Assembly (NCBI RefSeq): GCF_000379445.1
Contig: NZ_KB902241.1
Span: 1-64,000, forward strand
Length of the DNA stretch: 64,000 nucleotides
Direction of reading: 5' to 3'
DNA from: Fangia hongkongensis FSC776 = DSM 21703
GTDB lineage: Bacteria; Pseudomonadota; Gammaproteobacteria; Francisellales; Francisellaceae
Numbering within the stretch: position 1 is the stretch's first letter; every line of letters begins with the position of its first letter. Both the position numbers and the translations under genes were made by a program. The notes beneath the pieces are model-generated. The model did no database searches, was not told where the DNA came from, and saw only the letters and a list, made by a program, of their open reading frames with translations. Positions 1 to 8,125 of the stretch are shown piece by piece.

Positions 1-371
1 CTGAGCCTAGGTTTAAAAGCAAACCCCAATTACATTTCAGTAAGTTACAGGCTTTTTTTTATTGTATTAATCACTGTCTTAGTGCTGACTTTGAGCACAC
101 GTGCCGTATCACGAATACCACTACCATTGTTGCACATATCAATAATCTTTTCTTTTGTCTCAGGAAGCCTGCCTTTTGCTTTATATTCAAGCTGAAAGTA
201 TTTGCCACAATCTTGGCATTTATACTTCTGAACTCCCTCAGGGTTTGACTTTATCCTATGCCTACCAGCCTTTACTGTATTGTTGGATTTACATAGCCTG
301 CAAGTAACGTCAATTTTTGCCATTTTTGATTGAGTATTCTACACAGAGTTAAGACAAAGTAAAACACTACC
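1..371 (-). mobile_element. IS1-family insertion sequence, left end (continues beyond window)
   Basis: Read on the minus strand, the element seems to begin at about 371 with GGTAGTGTTTTACTTTGTC, which has the GGT start typical of IS1-family terminal inverted repeats. About 48 bp later an insA-type gene starts. The boundary also coincides with the point where the neighbouring LysR reading frame loses its family sequence. The other terminus and the target-site duplication lie outside the window, so the exact end is inferred. Only insA is visible; the insB part would start near position 40 and run off the edge. Confidence 0.7.
45..323 (-). CDS. insA: IS1-type InsA protein (zinc-ribbon/HTH N-terminal transposase protein)
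   Basis: The 92-residue product has the size and order of parts of IS1 InsA. An N-terminal zinc ribbon (CRLC near residue 9, CQDC near residue 36) is followed by a FQLEY segment and a helix-turn-helix (IIDMCNNGSGIRDTARVLKV). InsA binds the IS ends, and in IS1 a -1 frameshift on an A-rich run joins it to the InsB catalytic part. Here the gene ends in a run of eight A before the stop. However, the -1 frame closes five codons after the slip (K-P-V-T-Y-stop), while the +1 frame stays open to the window edge. The copy may therefore be decayed, or may use a different shift. Family assignment is firm; activity is unknown. Confidence 0.8.
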   Translation of the reverse strand: MAKIDVTCRLCKSNNTVKAGRHRIKSNPEGVQKYKCQDCGKYFQLEYKAKGRLPETKEKIIDMCNNGSGIRDTARVLKVSTKTVINTIKKSL

Positions 372-644
372 ATCATTTTTTATCTCGGACTCAAGTGCTA
401 GGATCTCTCTTACCCTTGGCAAGATTCGTTTTAACTCGTCGGTTAATGTCACTTGTCTCGTTGTGCGATAAAAAAGGGGAACCTGATAAAATGCTTCCAA
501 GTCTTTAATGTACTTAGAAATCACTGAAATTGACAAGTTCAACTCTTTAGCACTTCGGCGAAAATTCTGCACACTTGCAAGTTTATCCAGCACTTTATAA
601 TGCATATTGGTTAGCTTTATTTGATCTAAATTACGATCAGTCAT
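339..644 (-). pseudogene. LysR-type transcriptional regulator, truncated by the IS insertion
   Basis: The first ~90 residues are a normal LysR DNA-binding domain: a winged helix-turn-helix with FRRSAKELNLSISVISKYIKDLE, then PLFYRTTRQVTLTDE. After residues K-N-D (minus strand, about 372) the reading frame runs into the GGTAGTG end of the IS1 element and stops 12 codons later. The whole effector-binding domain is missing, so the protein cannot be a working LysR regulator unless the isolated DNA-binding domain has activity. The gene diverges from the decarboxylase/amidohydrolase cassette at 721, the usual place for a LysR gene controlling its neighbour. The remainder of the gene should lie left of the IS, outside the window. 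Confidence 0.75.
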
Positions 645-720
645 TTCAAATATACGCTATTAATATCTATTTGAGATCAAAGTATAGTAAATGGGTAACT
701 CAAACACAATGGAGATAATG

Positions 721-1410
721 ATGATATTAATACATGTCCAATATATAAAACCTCTTAACGAAGTTGATCAATATAGAAAAGCGCATATTTTACACCTAGA
801 GCACTATTATCAACAAAACTTGATACATGCATCAGGACCTTATAATAACCGTGAAGGCGGCTTTATTATTAGCAATATGAGCATTGATGAAGCACAGAGC
901 TATATTGACAACGATCCTTACCATTTTGCACAAGTTGCCACATTCAAGCTAATCGATTTTTCACCTACCAAATCCTCAGAGTTATTTACTTTGCTTATTG
1001 ACAAAGATCACTTCCCCAAAGAAGCTAAAGCACTTTTTAACTCGCTTCATGGTCAACATGCAGGGGAGAGATTAATTAATACGCTCAGTAATATATCACC
1101 TGAGTTTACTGATTTAACCTTTAACTTTGCATTTGGAGAAATACTCTCCCGCCCTCTACTGCCCATGCTTCTAAAAGAGCTTTTAATTATCGCCATGTGT
1201 ACTATGCTTGGCGACACACAAAAACAACTTCACTCTCATATAGATGCTGCCTACAACCTCGGTGCAACAACACAAATGATTGTTGAAGTCTTATTACTTG
1301 CTATTCCAATCATTGGGTTTCCACGTGTTGCTAATGTGCTACTTACCTTAAAAGAAATAATCGAAAGCAAACATGGACATAGTGATATAGCAATGAATCA
1401 CCTAGAATAG
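721..1410 (+). CDS. YciI-like domain fused to carboxymuconolactone decarboxylase-family domain
   Basis: Residues ~1-90 look like a YciI/YCII ferredoxin-like domain (Q-Y-R-K-A-H-I-L-H-L..., GPYNNREGGFIISNMS, DNDPYHFAQVATF). This fold is related to muconolactone isomerase. Residues ~110-215 look like the carboxymuconolactone decarboxylase/AhpD-type domain (LKELLIIAMCTMLGD, HSHIDAAYNLGATTQMIVEVLL), without the CxxC of alkylhydroperoxidases. The start at 721 is chosen because GGAG at 711-714 lies 6 nt upstream; an ATG at 691 has no ribosome-binding site. It lies 31 bp before the amidohydrolase gene and is probably co-transcribed with it. The likely role is lactone or aromatic-acid chemistry; the substrate is unknown. 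The fusion itself is seen directly; the function is inference. Confidence 0.7.
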   Translation: MILIHVQYIKPLNEVDQYRKAHILHLEHYYQQNLIHASGPYNNREGGFIISNMSIDEAQSYIDNDPYHFAQVATFKLIDFSPTKSSELFTLLIDKDHFPKEAKALFNSLHGQHAGERLINTLSNISPEFTDLTFNFAFGEILSRPLLPMLLKELLIIAMCTMLGDTQKQLHSHIDAAYNLGATTQMIVEVLLLAIPIIGFPRVANVLLTLKEIIESKHGHSDIAMNHLE

Positions 1411-1441
1411 GGCAAGTAAATCACAGAAGGAATGTTAATCT

Positions 1442-2305
1442 ATGCATACTAATAATGGAGAAATTATCGATAGTCATTTTCACATTTGGGATAGCACAAA
1501 ACTGCCAATGCCTTGGCTTGAGTTATTTAAAGACACGCTTCGCCCCATATACACACTAAATGATTACATAAGCGCAATTCATAACAGCAACATTGTACAG
1601 TCAGTTTATATGGAAGTTGACACGGCTCATGATCATCAAAAAATGGAAGCTGACCTTGCCATAGCATTGTGTAACAATAATACTCAGGTTGCTGCTGCTG
1701 GCATTGGATGCGATTTAGCATCTTCTGACTTTCCTGAGTATATCCAGCACTATGCAAAGAATAGCAATATTAAATCAGTTCGGCATAATTTCTTTGCCTC
1801 AGATCCAAAAATCACCACTGAAGAGAATTTTATCAAAAACACACAGCTTTTGGGGCAGTTGAATATTATGTGTGATCTTATTATGCCTGTTGATGATATG
1901 CACTATGGCATAACACTTGCCTCACTCTGTCCTAACACAACTTTTATTATCGATCACTGCGGTGCTTGCCCACCTAAAGCAGATAGCCAAACATGGGATA
2001 AATGGTCTTTAGGTATTCAAAACTATGCAGCACTTAACAATGTCATTTGCAAAATATCAGAGTGTGGTTTTATGCAAGCGGATTATCAATGGGCAATAGA
2101 GGATATGTCTCCTATTATCCAGCATTGTTTTCATGCTTTTGGAAAAGATCGTGTTATATATGGCTCAAACTGGCCTGTTTGCGAACTAACAGGAACGGTA
2201 GAAAAATGGATCAGTGCAATTCATAAAAGCCTTGAGGGCGTTTCCAAGCAAGATTTACACAAGCTATTTTATCTCAATGCTAAACACTACTACAGTCTAC
2301 CTTAA
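1442..2305 (+). CDS. Amidohydrolase-2 family metal-dependent hydrolase (lactonase type)
   Basis: A 287-residue TIM-barrel hydrolase of the amidohydrolase-2 family, which includes L-fuconolactonase and pyrone-dicarboxylate lactonase. The metal-site motif DSHFHIWD is at residues 10-17, FIIDHCGACPP lies in the middle, and the C-terminal YGSNWPVC carries the family's conserved Ser/Asp-Trp-Pro pattern (Asn replaces the usual Asp). AAGGA at ~1429 precedes the ATG. It follows the YciI-decarboxylase fusion and likely hydrolyses a lactone made or used by that protein. Its 3' end overlaps the convergent LuxR gene by 9 bp. The substrate cannot be read from sequence. Confidence 0.8.
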   Translation: MHTNNGEIIDSHFHIWDSTKLPMPWLELFKDTLRPIYTLNDYISAIHNSNIVQSVYMEVDTAHDHQKMEADLAIALCNNNTQVAAAGIGCDLASSDFPEYIQHYAKNSNIKSVRHNFFASDPKITTEENFIKNTQLLGQLNIMCDLIMPVDDMHYGITLASLCPNTTFIIDHCGACPPKADSQTWDKWSLGIQNYAALNNVICKISECGFMQADYQWAIEDMSPIIQHCFHAFGKDRVIYGSNWPVCELTGTVEKWISAIHKSLEGVSKQDLHKLFYLNAKHYYSLP

Positions 2306-3133
2306 GCTTTTTACTCTTTTAAGGTATTGCCGCAAACAACTTTTATACGTGCTTTCTGACAGATCATAAATACCAATCTCAATGCACTTTTCAATAAAGC
2401 CTTCATGCTTCTGTAGGTGAATCTTTTTCTTAATATTTTTCAAATGTGTTTTAACTGTCTCTTCAGAGTTATTTAGACAATTGGCAATTTCAGCTATGCT
2501 ATATCCTCTGAGCTTAAATGCCAGTACTTTAAACTGATAGGAAGTAAAAACAATATCCGTTTCATGATGCGTAAATACCACCTTTTTTGACTGATTGACA
2601 AGGTTTAAGTCAATATGCTTTTGTTTACGTGTTGATGGATAAAAAGGTAGTGGTAAAAAATCCTCATTTTTCTCTATTTTAGCGATAATTGGTGACATTT
2701 CTGAAAGAAAATGGAGATTAAAGTTTTTCAGCTGAGACATATTATTTAAATAATAATTGATAATAATATCCTTATTTTCCTTAGAACAACCATAGCCAAA
2801 AATATCAATATAATGTTGATGCCCCTCTACAATTTCTATCCGTCCATAAATCCCAAAATTTTCCTCAGCATCCGTTGCCGCATGACTCATTTCATCATGA
2901 CTTAACCAATAATTCACACCCTCTTCCAAGCGCTCATGCACCAAAGTAATATAGTTTTTATCCCAAAAATGCCTATGCCATTTATTTTTTGAAGAAAGGT
3001 TTAACACATAACCATTTTTATAAAATCGCCCAAAGTTAAAAAAACTAACAGGCGTTTTGGAAAAGAGCTCTCGGCAAATATTGTGCACCAGTGGCTCATA
3101 TTTCAGTGAAGAATGATTGTCATTTAACTGCAT
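2297..3133 (-). CDS. LuxR-type helix-turn-helix transcriptional regulator
   Basis: The 278-residue product has a C-terminal LuxR/GerE DNA-binding domain at ~200-262 (FTSYQFKVLAFKLRGYSI, AEIANCLNNSEETVKTHLKN, IKKKIHL). The N-terminal ~190 residues form an unassigned sensor domain with many aromatic residues; I do not recognise a receiver Asp or a definite autoinducer-binding motif. The gene converges on and overlaps the amidohydrolase gene by 9 bp. It could therefore regulate the neighbouring cassette, but location is the only evidence. The start has no strong ribosome-binding site. Confidence 0.75.
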   Translation of the reverse strand: MQLNDNHSSLKYEPLVHNICRELFSKTPVSFFNFGRFYKNGYVLNLSSKNKWHRHFWDKNYITLVHERLEEGVNYWLSHDEMSHAATDAEENFGIYGRIEIVEGHQHYIDIFGYGCSKENKDIIINYYLNNMSQLKNFNLHFLSEMSPIIAKIEKNEDFLPLPFYPSTRKQKHIDLNLVNQSKKVVFTHHETDIVFTSYQFKVLAFKLRGYSIAEIANCLNNSEETVKTHLKNIKKKIHLQKHEGFIEKCIEIGIYDLSESTYKSCLRQYLKRVKSLR

Positions 3134-3437
3134 TTTTTAACATTATCGCTTATTTTTTAAAAATACCACCATTAAGGGTTGTTTTTCAGCTTGAACATTG
3201 ACAAAGAACACTTTATCATTGGCAAATTATAAAAGCTACTTGTTTGTAGATATTATACAAATAAATGTGTTTTTATAATCAAATTACGCGTGGGGGCGGG
3301 ACCGGCTAACATGCCACAAGGGGAATTTAATTCTATTTGGCATGTAGCATGGTCTAATTGATCAAAGAAAGACTTGATGCACCAAATGAATACGTTAAAC
3401 TGAGTGTATACCGAGAGATATCTGAGCCTATATATTT
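3134..3437. other. Intergenic region upstream of the DUF2760-Hsp70 pair
   Basis: This 304-bp gap separates two divergent genes and must hold both promoters. The left part is AT-rich, with several TATAAT-like hexamers. The right part holds a GC-rich patch (GTGGGGGCGGGACC, 3291-3304) directly before an inverted repeat (3305-3348). A 29-codon open stretch at 3358-3447 with no ribosome-binding site is not called as a gene. Confidence 0.5.
3305..3348. repeat. Inverted repeat / stem-loop
   Basis: GCTAACATGCCA (3305-3316) pairs with TGGCATGTAGC (3338-3348) with a single missing base, leaving a loop of about 21 nt. It lies ~90 bp upstream of the DUF2760 gene, directly after a G-rich patch. It could be a regulatory stem in the leader or an operator. 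There is no T-run that would make it a simple terminator. Confidence 0.5.
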
Positions 3438-3914
3438 ATGGATATGAGACTGTCGTGGAAACAAAGAGTAAAAGCTTTTTTCTGCGGGAAGCTTCAGGTC
3501 GATGTGACAGAAACAAAAACAGATTTTCCAGTAAATAATAATGCTGCAAAGCAATTATTAAAAATCTTACAAAAACAAGGTCGCCTCCTTGATTTTCTGA
3601 CACAGAATATCGATCAATTTAATGATAAAGAAGTTGCGAATGCCGCAAAGGTTGTCCATCGCGGGTGCAATAGAGCACTTAAGAAACATTGCATCATTAA
3701 AGCTATTTATGATACAAATGAAAATACAAACATAACTCTCAATCCTGACTTTGATCGCACCAAAGTTAATCTAACGGGAAACCATCATATCAAAAGTCCT
3801 ATCAAAGGAATTTTAATTCATAAAGGCTGGCAAATAGAATCACTATCACTGCCAACTTTAACTGAAAAAGCAAATCCTGATATCCTTCAACCTGCTGAAA
3901 TTGAGGTGAGATAA
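3438..3914 (+). CDS. DUF2760-family protein, partner of the downstream Hsp70
   Basis: A 158-residue protein that I place in the DUF2760 family from its size, its N-terminal amphipathic start (SWKQRVKAFFCG), the central AAKQLLKILQKQGRLLDFL...YNDKEVANAAKVVHRGC-like pattern, and its position immediately before an Hsp70-like gene. The family is known mainly for this genomic pairing; the molecular role is not established. Its stop codon shares one base with the next start (TAATG), which points to translational coupling. No strong ribosome-binding site is visible before 3438; ATG at 3444 is an alternative start. Confidence 0.7.
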   Translation: MDMRLSWKQRVKAFFCGKLQVDVTETKTDFPVNNNAAKQLLKILQKQGRLLDFLTQNIDQFNDKEVANAAKVVHRGCNRALKKHCIIKAIYDTNENTNITLNPDFDRTKVNLTGNHHIKSPIKGILIHKGWQIESLSLPTLTEKANPDILQPAEIEVR

Positions 3915-5713
3915 TGGCAGAGAAATATATTATTGGCATCGACATGGGCACTACCAACTCCGCTGTCACTTATAAGACAATTGAAGAAGATGGCGAGATA
4001 CACACACTCAATATTCCCCAGTTTGTTGAGCATGGACAATATGAAGATAAAGTGTTGATGCCTTCTTTTTTATATATCCCCAATGAAGCAGAAATCACCT
4101 TGGATGATATCACCCTGCCATGGCAGACTGACACCAGTATTATCGTTGGTGAGTTTGCTAAATCAAAAGCACAAAGCACACCAAATAGAAGCATTACGAG
4201 TGTTAAAAGCTGGCTTTGCCAACCAACCATTGATAAACGAAAAGGGCTCTTGCCCTATCAAGCGGCTGAAGGAGTGGAAAAAATCTCCCCACTTGAGGCA
4301 TATACGCACTTTTTTGAACACATTAAAAACACTTGGAACAATCAATTTCCACAAGCACAACTTTTTCAGCAGAAAATTGTTATTACGATTCCTGCTTCTT
4401 TTGAACCTGCGGCAAGAGATCTAACCGTTGAAGCTGCAAGATTGTGTGATTTTGAAAAAGTGACGTTACTTGAAGAGCCGCAAGCTTCACTTTATGGCTG
4501 GATTCATAAGCATCAAGATACTTGGCGTGACACTTTAGAGAAAGAAGATATCATTCTTGCGATCGATGTCGGCGGTGGCACGACTGATTTCTCACTGATT
4601 CAAGTTGAGGATAATAATGGCGATCTTGAGTTTAAGCGAATTGCAGTGGGTAATCATATACTAGTCGGTGGCGATAATATTGATTTAATGCTCGCTTATA
4701 CCACTCAACAACGTCTTCTTGATCAAGGTCAACATATCGAACACTGGCAATTACAAGCACTTGTCCACAGCTGCCGTGATGCAAAAGAAAGACTATTAAG
4801 TGATGATAATCTTGATGAGATTTCTGTCATTGTTCCAGGGCGATCCTCTCAGCTATTTGAAGATGCATTAAAAACAACGTTAAGCCGCGAAGATATTCAA
4901 CAAATTATGTTAGAGGGGTTTTTCCCGAAAGTCTCCATTAATGATCATCCTAAACACACTACGCGCGCTGGTATTAATCGTTTTTCACTCAACTATACAC
5001 AAGACCCTGCCATCACAAGACATTTGGCACAGTTTTTGCATACACAATCACAGGATAAAAAAAGTTTTGTCAAACCAAAAGCCATCTTGTTTAATGGAGG
5101 TGTTTTTAAGCCCGATATTATCAGAAAACAACTGCTTGAGACTGTCAATGACTGGCTTAGTGCATCAAAAACCACAAAAAACAGAAAAACTACGCAAGTG
5201 ATTGAGCTTAAAGGCGCTGATTATGAAACCTCTGTTGCCTATGGCGCCACGATTTTTGCCGATGCATTAATTGGACATGGCATCAAAATCAAAGGCGGTG
5301 CATCACATGCCTTTTACATTGGAATTGAATCACCTATGCCGGCAATTCCCGGCTTTCAGCCACCTGTTGAGGCACTTTGTATTGCCACTCAGGGCATGGA
5401 AAGTGGTGAGATGATCACTTATACAGGAGAGACATTCTCACTTGTTGTCGGCGAACCTGTTGAATTTAAATTCTTTGCAGCAAACCATCGCCCAGATGAC
5501 GCTTTGGGTGATATTATCGGTAACTGGGAAGAGGCAGGACTGATCGAACTTACGCCACTTCGTTTAACGCTTTCTGCTGCCAATTATCAAAATGCACAGC
5601 ATGTTCCTGTACATATCAGTGCACTTCACACAGAAATTGGCACACTTGAGCTGACCGCTCATGCCATTGAAAATGCCGATCAATGGAAAATTGCTTTTGA
5701 AACCATTCGCTAG
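3914..5713 (+). CDS. Hsp70-family (DnaK-like) chaperone, DUF2760-linked type
   Basis: A 599-residue Hsp70-fold ATPase. The phosphate-1 motif IGIDMGTTNSAV is at residues 6-17, LLEEPQASLYGW near 190 and the phosphate-2 motif AIDVGGGTTDFSL near 217. ILFNGGVFKP near 395 and GATIFADAL near 443 complete the nucleotide-binding domain. The C-terminal ~130 residues form a short substrate-binding-like domain, and the protein lacks the long lid of housekeeping DnaK. The gene is coupled to the DUF2760 gene by TAATG. Proteins of this pairing are thought to form a specialised chaperone pair. There is no dnaJ or grpE nearby, so this is not the main DnaK. Confidence 0.85.
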   Translation: MAEKYIIGIDMGTTNSAVTYKTIEEDGEIHTLNIPQFVEHGQYEDKVLMPSFLYIPNEAEITLDDITLPWQTDTSIIVGEFAKSKAQSTPNRSITSVKSWLCQPTIDKRKGLLPYQAAEGVEKISPLEAYTHFFEHIKNTWNNQFPQAQLFQQKIVITIPASFEPAARDLTVEAARLCDFEKVTLLEEPQASLYGWIHKHQDTWRDTLEKEDIILAIDVGGGTTDFSLIQVEDNNGDLEFKRIAVGNHILVGGDNIDLMLAYTTQQRLLDQGQHIEHWQLQALVHSCRDAKERLLSDDNLDEISVIVPGRSSQLFEDALKTTLSREDIQQIMLEGFFPKVSINDHPKHTTRAGINRFSLNYTQDPAITRHLAQFLHTQSQDKKSFVKPKAILFNGGVFKPDIIRKQLLETVNDWLSASKTTKNRKTTQVIELKGADYETSVAYGATIFADALIGHGIKIKGGASHAFYIGIESPMPAIPGFQPPVEALCIATQGMESGEMITYTGETFSLVVGEPVEFKFFAANHRPDDALGDIIGNWEEAGLIELTPLRLTLSAANYQNAQHVPVHISALHTEIGTLELTAHAIENADQWKIAFETIR

Positions 5714-5729
5714 CTTCTTTGGATAATGC

Positions 5730-6365
5730 TTAGGCTAACCTTAAATGACAATCAAATCGCCTGACTGCATCGCAAAATGCCTGAATTTTTTCATGTGACT
5801 TCACGCCTTTTTGCACTTCAACACCACTACTGACATCTACAGCAAGAGGTTTAACACCTTCAAGCATTGAAACCACATTATCAGCATTTAGCCCACCTGC
5901 AACAATCACTTTATTTCTAAGGCTCTCAGGAATCATTGACCAGTCAAAAGCCATTCCAGATCCACCATAGAGATTTTGATCATAACTATCAAGCAGCAAT
6001 GCTCTAGCCTCAGGGTATTGGTTATCAGCCTCGATAATATCTTCATTTGAGCGTACACGTATCGCTTTAACAAAAGGAAAGTTAAACTGTTGGCAAAATG
6101 CAGCTGATTCATCACCGTGAAATTGAAGAATATTCACGCCAGTGGAAATGATTTCTTTGACATATTCACTATCAGCATTAACACACAAACCAAATACACT
6201 GACAAATGGCGGCAGCTGTTGAATAATCACACGTGCATGCGTGGTAGAGACATAACGCGGGGATTTTGCATAAAAAACAAAGCCAAGCGCATCAGCGCCG
6301 CATTCAATTGCAAAAAGTGCATCCTCTAAGTCAGTAATGCCACATATTTTAATTTTTGTGGTCAT
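5730..6365 (-). CDS. trpF: Phosphoribosylanthranilate isomerase
   Basis: A 211-residue single-domain TIM barrel for the third committed step of tryptophan synthesis (PRA to CdRP). Visible family motifs are KICGITDLEDA at the N-terminus with the catalytic Cys, ADALGFVFYAKSPRYV, ILQFHGDE, LLLDSYD, FDWSMIP, and VIVAGGLNADNV with VDVSSGVE at the phosphate site. The start at 6365 is preceded by AGGGAGAG; an upstream in-frame TTG is rejected. No other trp genes are adjacent, so trpF stands alone here, 10 bp behind the RMF-like gene and possibly co-transcribed with it. Confidence 0.95.
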   Translation of the reverse strand: MTTKIKICGITDLEDALFAIECGADALGFVFYAKSPRYVSTTHARVIIQQLPPFVSVFGLCVNADSEYVKEIISTGVNILQFHGDESAAFCQQFNFPFVKAIRVRSNEDIIEADNQYPEARALLLDSYDQNLYGGSGMAFDWSMIPESLRNKVIVAGGLNADNVVSMLEGVKPLAVDVSSGVEVQKGVKSHEKIQAFCDAVRRFDCHLRLA

Positions 6366-6375
6366 ATAGCTCTCC

Positions 6376-6756
6376 CTAGGCAACAAAGTTAATTAATGCT
6401 GCAGCGACCATTGAGGCGGTAGCAACACTCACCCCTGTACCTGCAATCAACCTGTCAACTTTATTTAAATGGAAGCGTTTGCGCTCCTCCAGCTCACCAT
6501 CTTTGCCCTCCAAGTGATCTGCTAATACTGAAATATACTCAGGAAAAAGCGGCTTTTCACCATATTCACCAGATTGATACCCTTCCAGCCAATAATTATG
6601 CTCTACTGTATTTTCTGGAAAAGGGTTACTGTCATCAGGTCTACTTTGAATACCATGGGCATAGCCTGACATCCACACTTTTTCAAGCTCATCGAGTTTA
6701 TCAACCTGCGCTGAAAGTATTAGCTTTAAGCGTGCATCCACATCTTTTTGATCCAT
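6376..6756 (-). CDS. Small protein with a ribosome modulation factor-like motif and C-terminal hydrophobic tail
   Basis: The 126-residue product is not a known named protein to me. Residues ~28-65 show a pattern close to ribosome modulation factor: W-x-x-G-Y-x-x-G-I, then P-x-P and YWLEGYQSGEYGE, resembling the RMF signature GYxxGixGr...CP...Wl.GW. The C-terminal ~25 residues (RLIAGTGVSVATASMVAAAL) form a likely membrane helix. A good ribosome-binding site (AGAAGGAGAAAG) precedes the ATG. The gene lies just upstream of trpF on the same strand. A role in ribosome hibernation, perhaps at the membrane, is only inference from the motif. Confidence 0.55.
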   Translation of the reverse strand: MDQKDVDARLKLILSAQVDKLDELEKVWMSGYAHGIQSRPDDSNPFPENTVEHNYWLEGYQSGEYGEKPLFPEYISVLADHLEGKDGELEERKRFHLNKVDRLIAGTGVSVATASMVAAALINFVA

Positions 6757-6814
6757 AACTTTCTCCTTCTGAATGCCTTACTATATTTATACCCTATCTT
6801 CATAGACATGAACA

Positions 6815-6838
6815 GCGGAATATATAAATACCTTCCGC
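6815..6838. repeat. Short perfect inverted repeat in the gap between the RMF-like gene and sodB
   Basis: GCGGAA (6815-6820) and TTCCGC (6833-6838) form a 6-bp stem around a 12-nt AT-rich loop, about 60 bp upstream of the RMF-like gene. It could be an operator or a leader hairpin. The rest of the 266-bp gap (6757-7022) shows only AT-rich promoter-like sequence and a weak bulged hairpin directly after the sodB stop. Confidence 0.3.
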
Positions 6839-7022
6839 ACTCATTTATTGTATTGTGTAGACAGTCCATATAAAAAACAATTTGATGATGCCGATGTGGA
6901 AAATACTTTGATATCTCTAGAATTTAGGGCATTTTCCCCTCGCAATTAAGAAGATAAAGCCTCAGACAAAAGGGATGTAAATAGGTTGAAAAACGCTTAA
7001 TTAATAACAGCTGTGCTAGTTA

Positions 7023-7601
7023 TTATGCCGCAAAATTATTGGCAACAAACTCCCAGTCAACAATTTCCCAGAAGTTTTTGATATAGCCTGGGCGCGCATT
7101 TCTATAATCAATATAATAAGCGTGCTCCCATACATCGCAGGTTAAAAGTGGCGTATAACCATCAGTCAACGGGCAGCCTGCATTGGAAGTGCTGATGATT
7201 TTCAGCTCGCCTTTTTCATCTTTAACAAGCCATGCCCAACCTGAACCAAAGGTTGTTGCTGCTACTTTTGAGAACTCTTCTTTAAACGCATCAAAGCTGC
7301 CAAATTTTGCCTCAATTGCATTTTTAAGTGCTCCTGCTGGCGCTTTTGTGCTGTTTGGTGTCAAACCATACCAATAAAATGTATGGTTCCAAATTTGTGC
7401 CGCATTATTAAAAATGCCACCGGAAGATGCAAGAATAATTTCCTCTAGTGATTTGCCTTCGTACTCTGTGCCCGGCACAAGATTGTTCAAGTTATTGACA
7501 TAAGTTTGATGGTGCTTGCCATAGTGATATTCAATTGTCTCCTCAGAGATATAAGGCGCAAGCGCATTTTTTTCATAGGGAAGCTTTGGTAATTCGAACA
7601 T
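7023..7601 (-). CDS. sodB: Superoxide dismutase [Fe]
   Basis: A 192-residue iron-type superoxide dismutase, cytoplasmic, converting superoxide to peroxide and oxygen. The metal ligands are visible in [11 protein letters not shown] (first His), NHTFYW (second His) and [16 protein letters not shown] (Asp and last His). FGSGWAWLV and GGIFNNAAQ, with Gln/Ala typical of FeSOD, support iron over manganese. ATG 7601 is preceded by AAGGAGTAATTAC; the in-frame extension upstream is not used. The sequence is strikingly Francisella-like ([16 protein letters not shown]). It diverges from grxD, joining oxidative stress defence and Fe-S handling. Confidence 0.97.
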   Translation of the reverse strand: MFELPKLPYEKNALAPYISEETIEYHYGKHHQTYVNNLNNLVPGTEYEGKSLEEIILASSGGIFNNAAQIWNHTFYWYGLTPNSTKAPAGALKNAIEAKFGSFDAFKEEFSKVAATTFGSGWAWLVKDEKGELKIISTSNAGCPLTDGYTPLLTCDVWEHAYYIDYRNARPGYIKNFWEIVDWEFVANNFAA

Positions 7602-7714
7602 GTAATTACTCCTTGTTATAATATTGACCAATGGCCGTGAAATGATATGATGTACGAGCAATATAATACTAATCATCCACCATTTCAAGGTTGGAGCTAA
7701 CAGAGGATACAAAA

Positions 7715-8053
7715 ATGAGCTCTCCAGAGGCTTTTGATAAAGAAACGGTTATTGAAACCATTAAAGAACAAATTGAAGACAACAGCATTTTACTTTATAT
7801 GAAAGGCACACCGAATATGCCGCAATGTGGATTTTCTGCTCATGCCGTTAATGCTATTAGAAGCTGTGGTAAAGCCTTTTCATTTGTGAACATTTTAGAG
7901 CACCCAGAGATTCGCGCCACATTGCCTGAATATGCTAACTGGCCGACTTTTCCTCAGCTTTATGTCAATGGCGAGCTCGTTGGTGGCTGTGATATCATTT
8001 TAGAGATGAAAGAGTCAGGCGAACTTCAAGATGTGATTGATCAAGCTAAATAA
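7715..8053 (+). CDS. grxD: Monothiol glutaredoxin (Grx4 type)
   Basis: A 112-residue single-domain monothiol glutaredoxin. The active site is the CGFS tetrad with the single Cys at residue 38, preceded by [30 protein letters not shown] is the glutathione-binding loop. This family binds a glutathione-coordinated 2Fe-2S cluster and delivers it in Fe-S assembly. The start at 7715 follows AGAGGATAC. It diverges from sodB across ~110 bp. Confidence 0.95.
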   Translation: MSSPEAFDKETVIETIKEQIEDNSILLYMKGTPNMPQCGFSAHAVNAIRSCGKAFSFVNILEHPEIRATLPEYANWPTFPQLYVNGELVGGCDIILEMKESGELQDVIDQAK

Positions 8054-8125
8054 GCACTACACATATGGCACAAATTTGATTACCCTTTCTAACACGGATT
8101 CAATTTTTATTTTTTTATGTGATAT

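Noticed and set aside
3358-3447. 29-codon open stretch before the DUF2760 gene
   Set aside because: Starts only with TTG, has no ribosome-binding site and no recognisable family; not called a gene.
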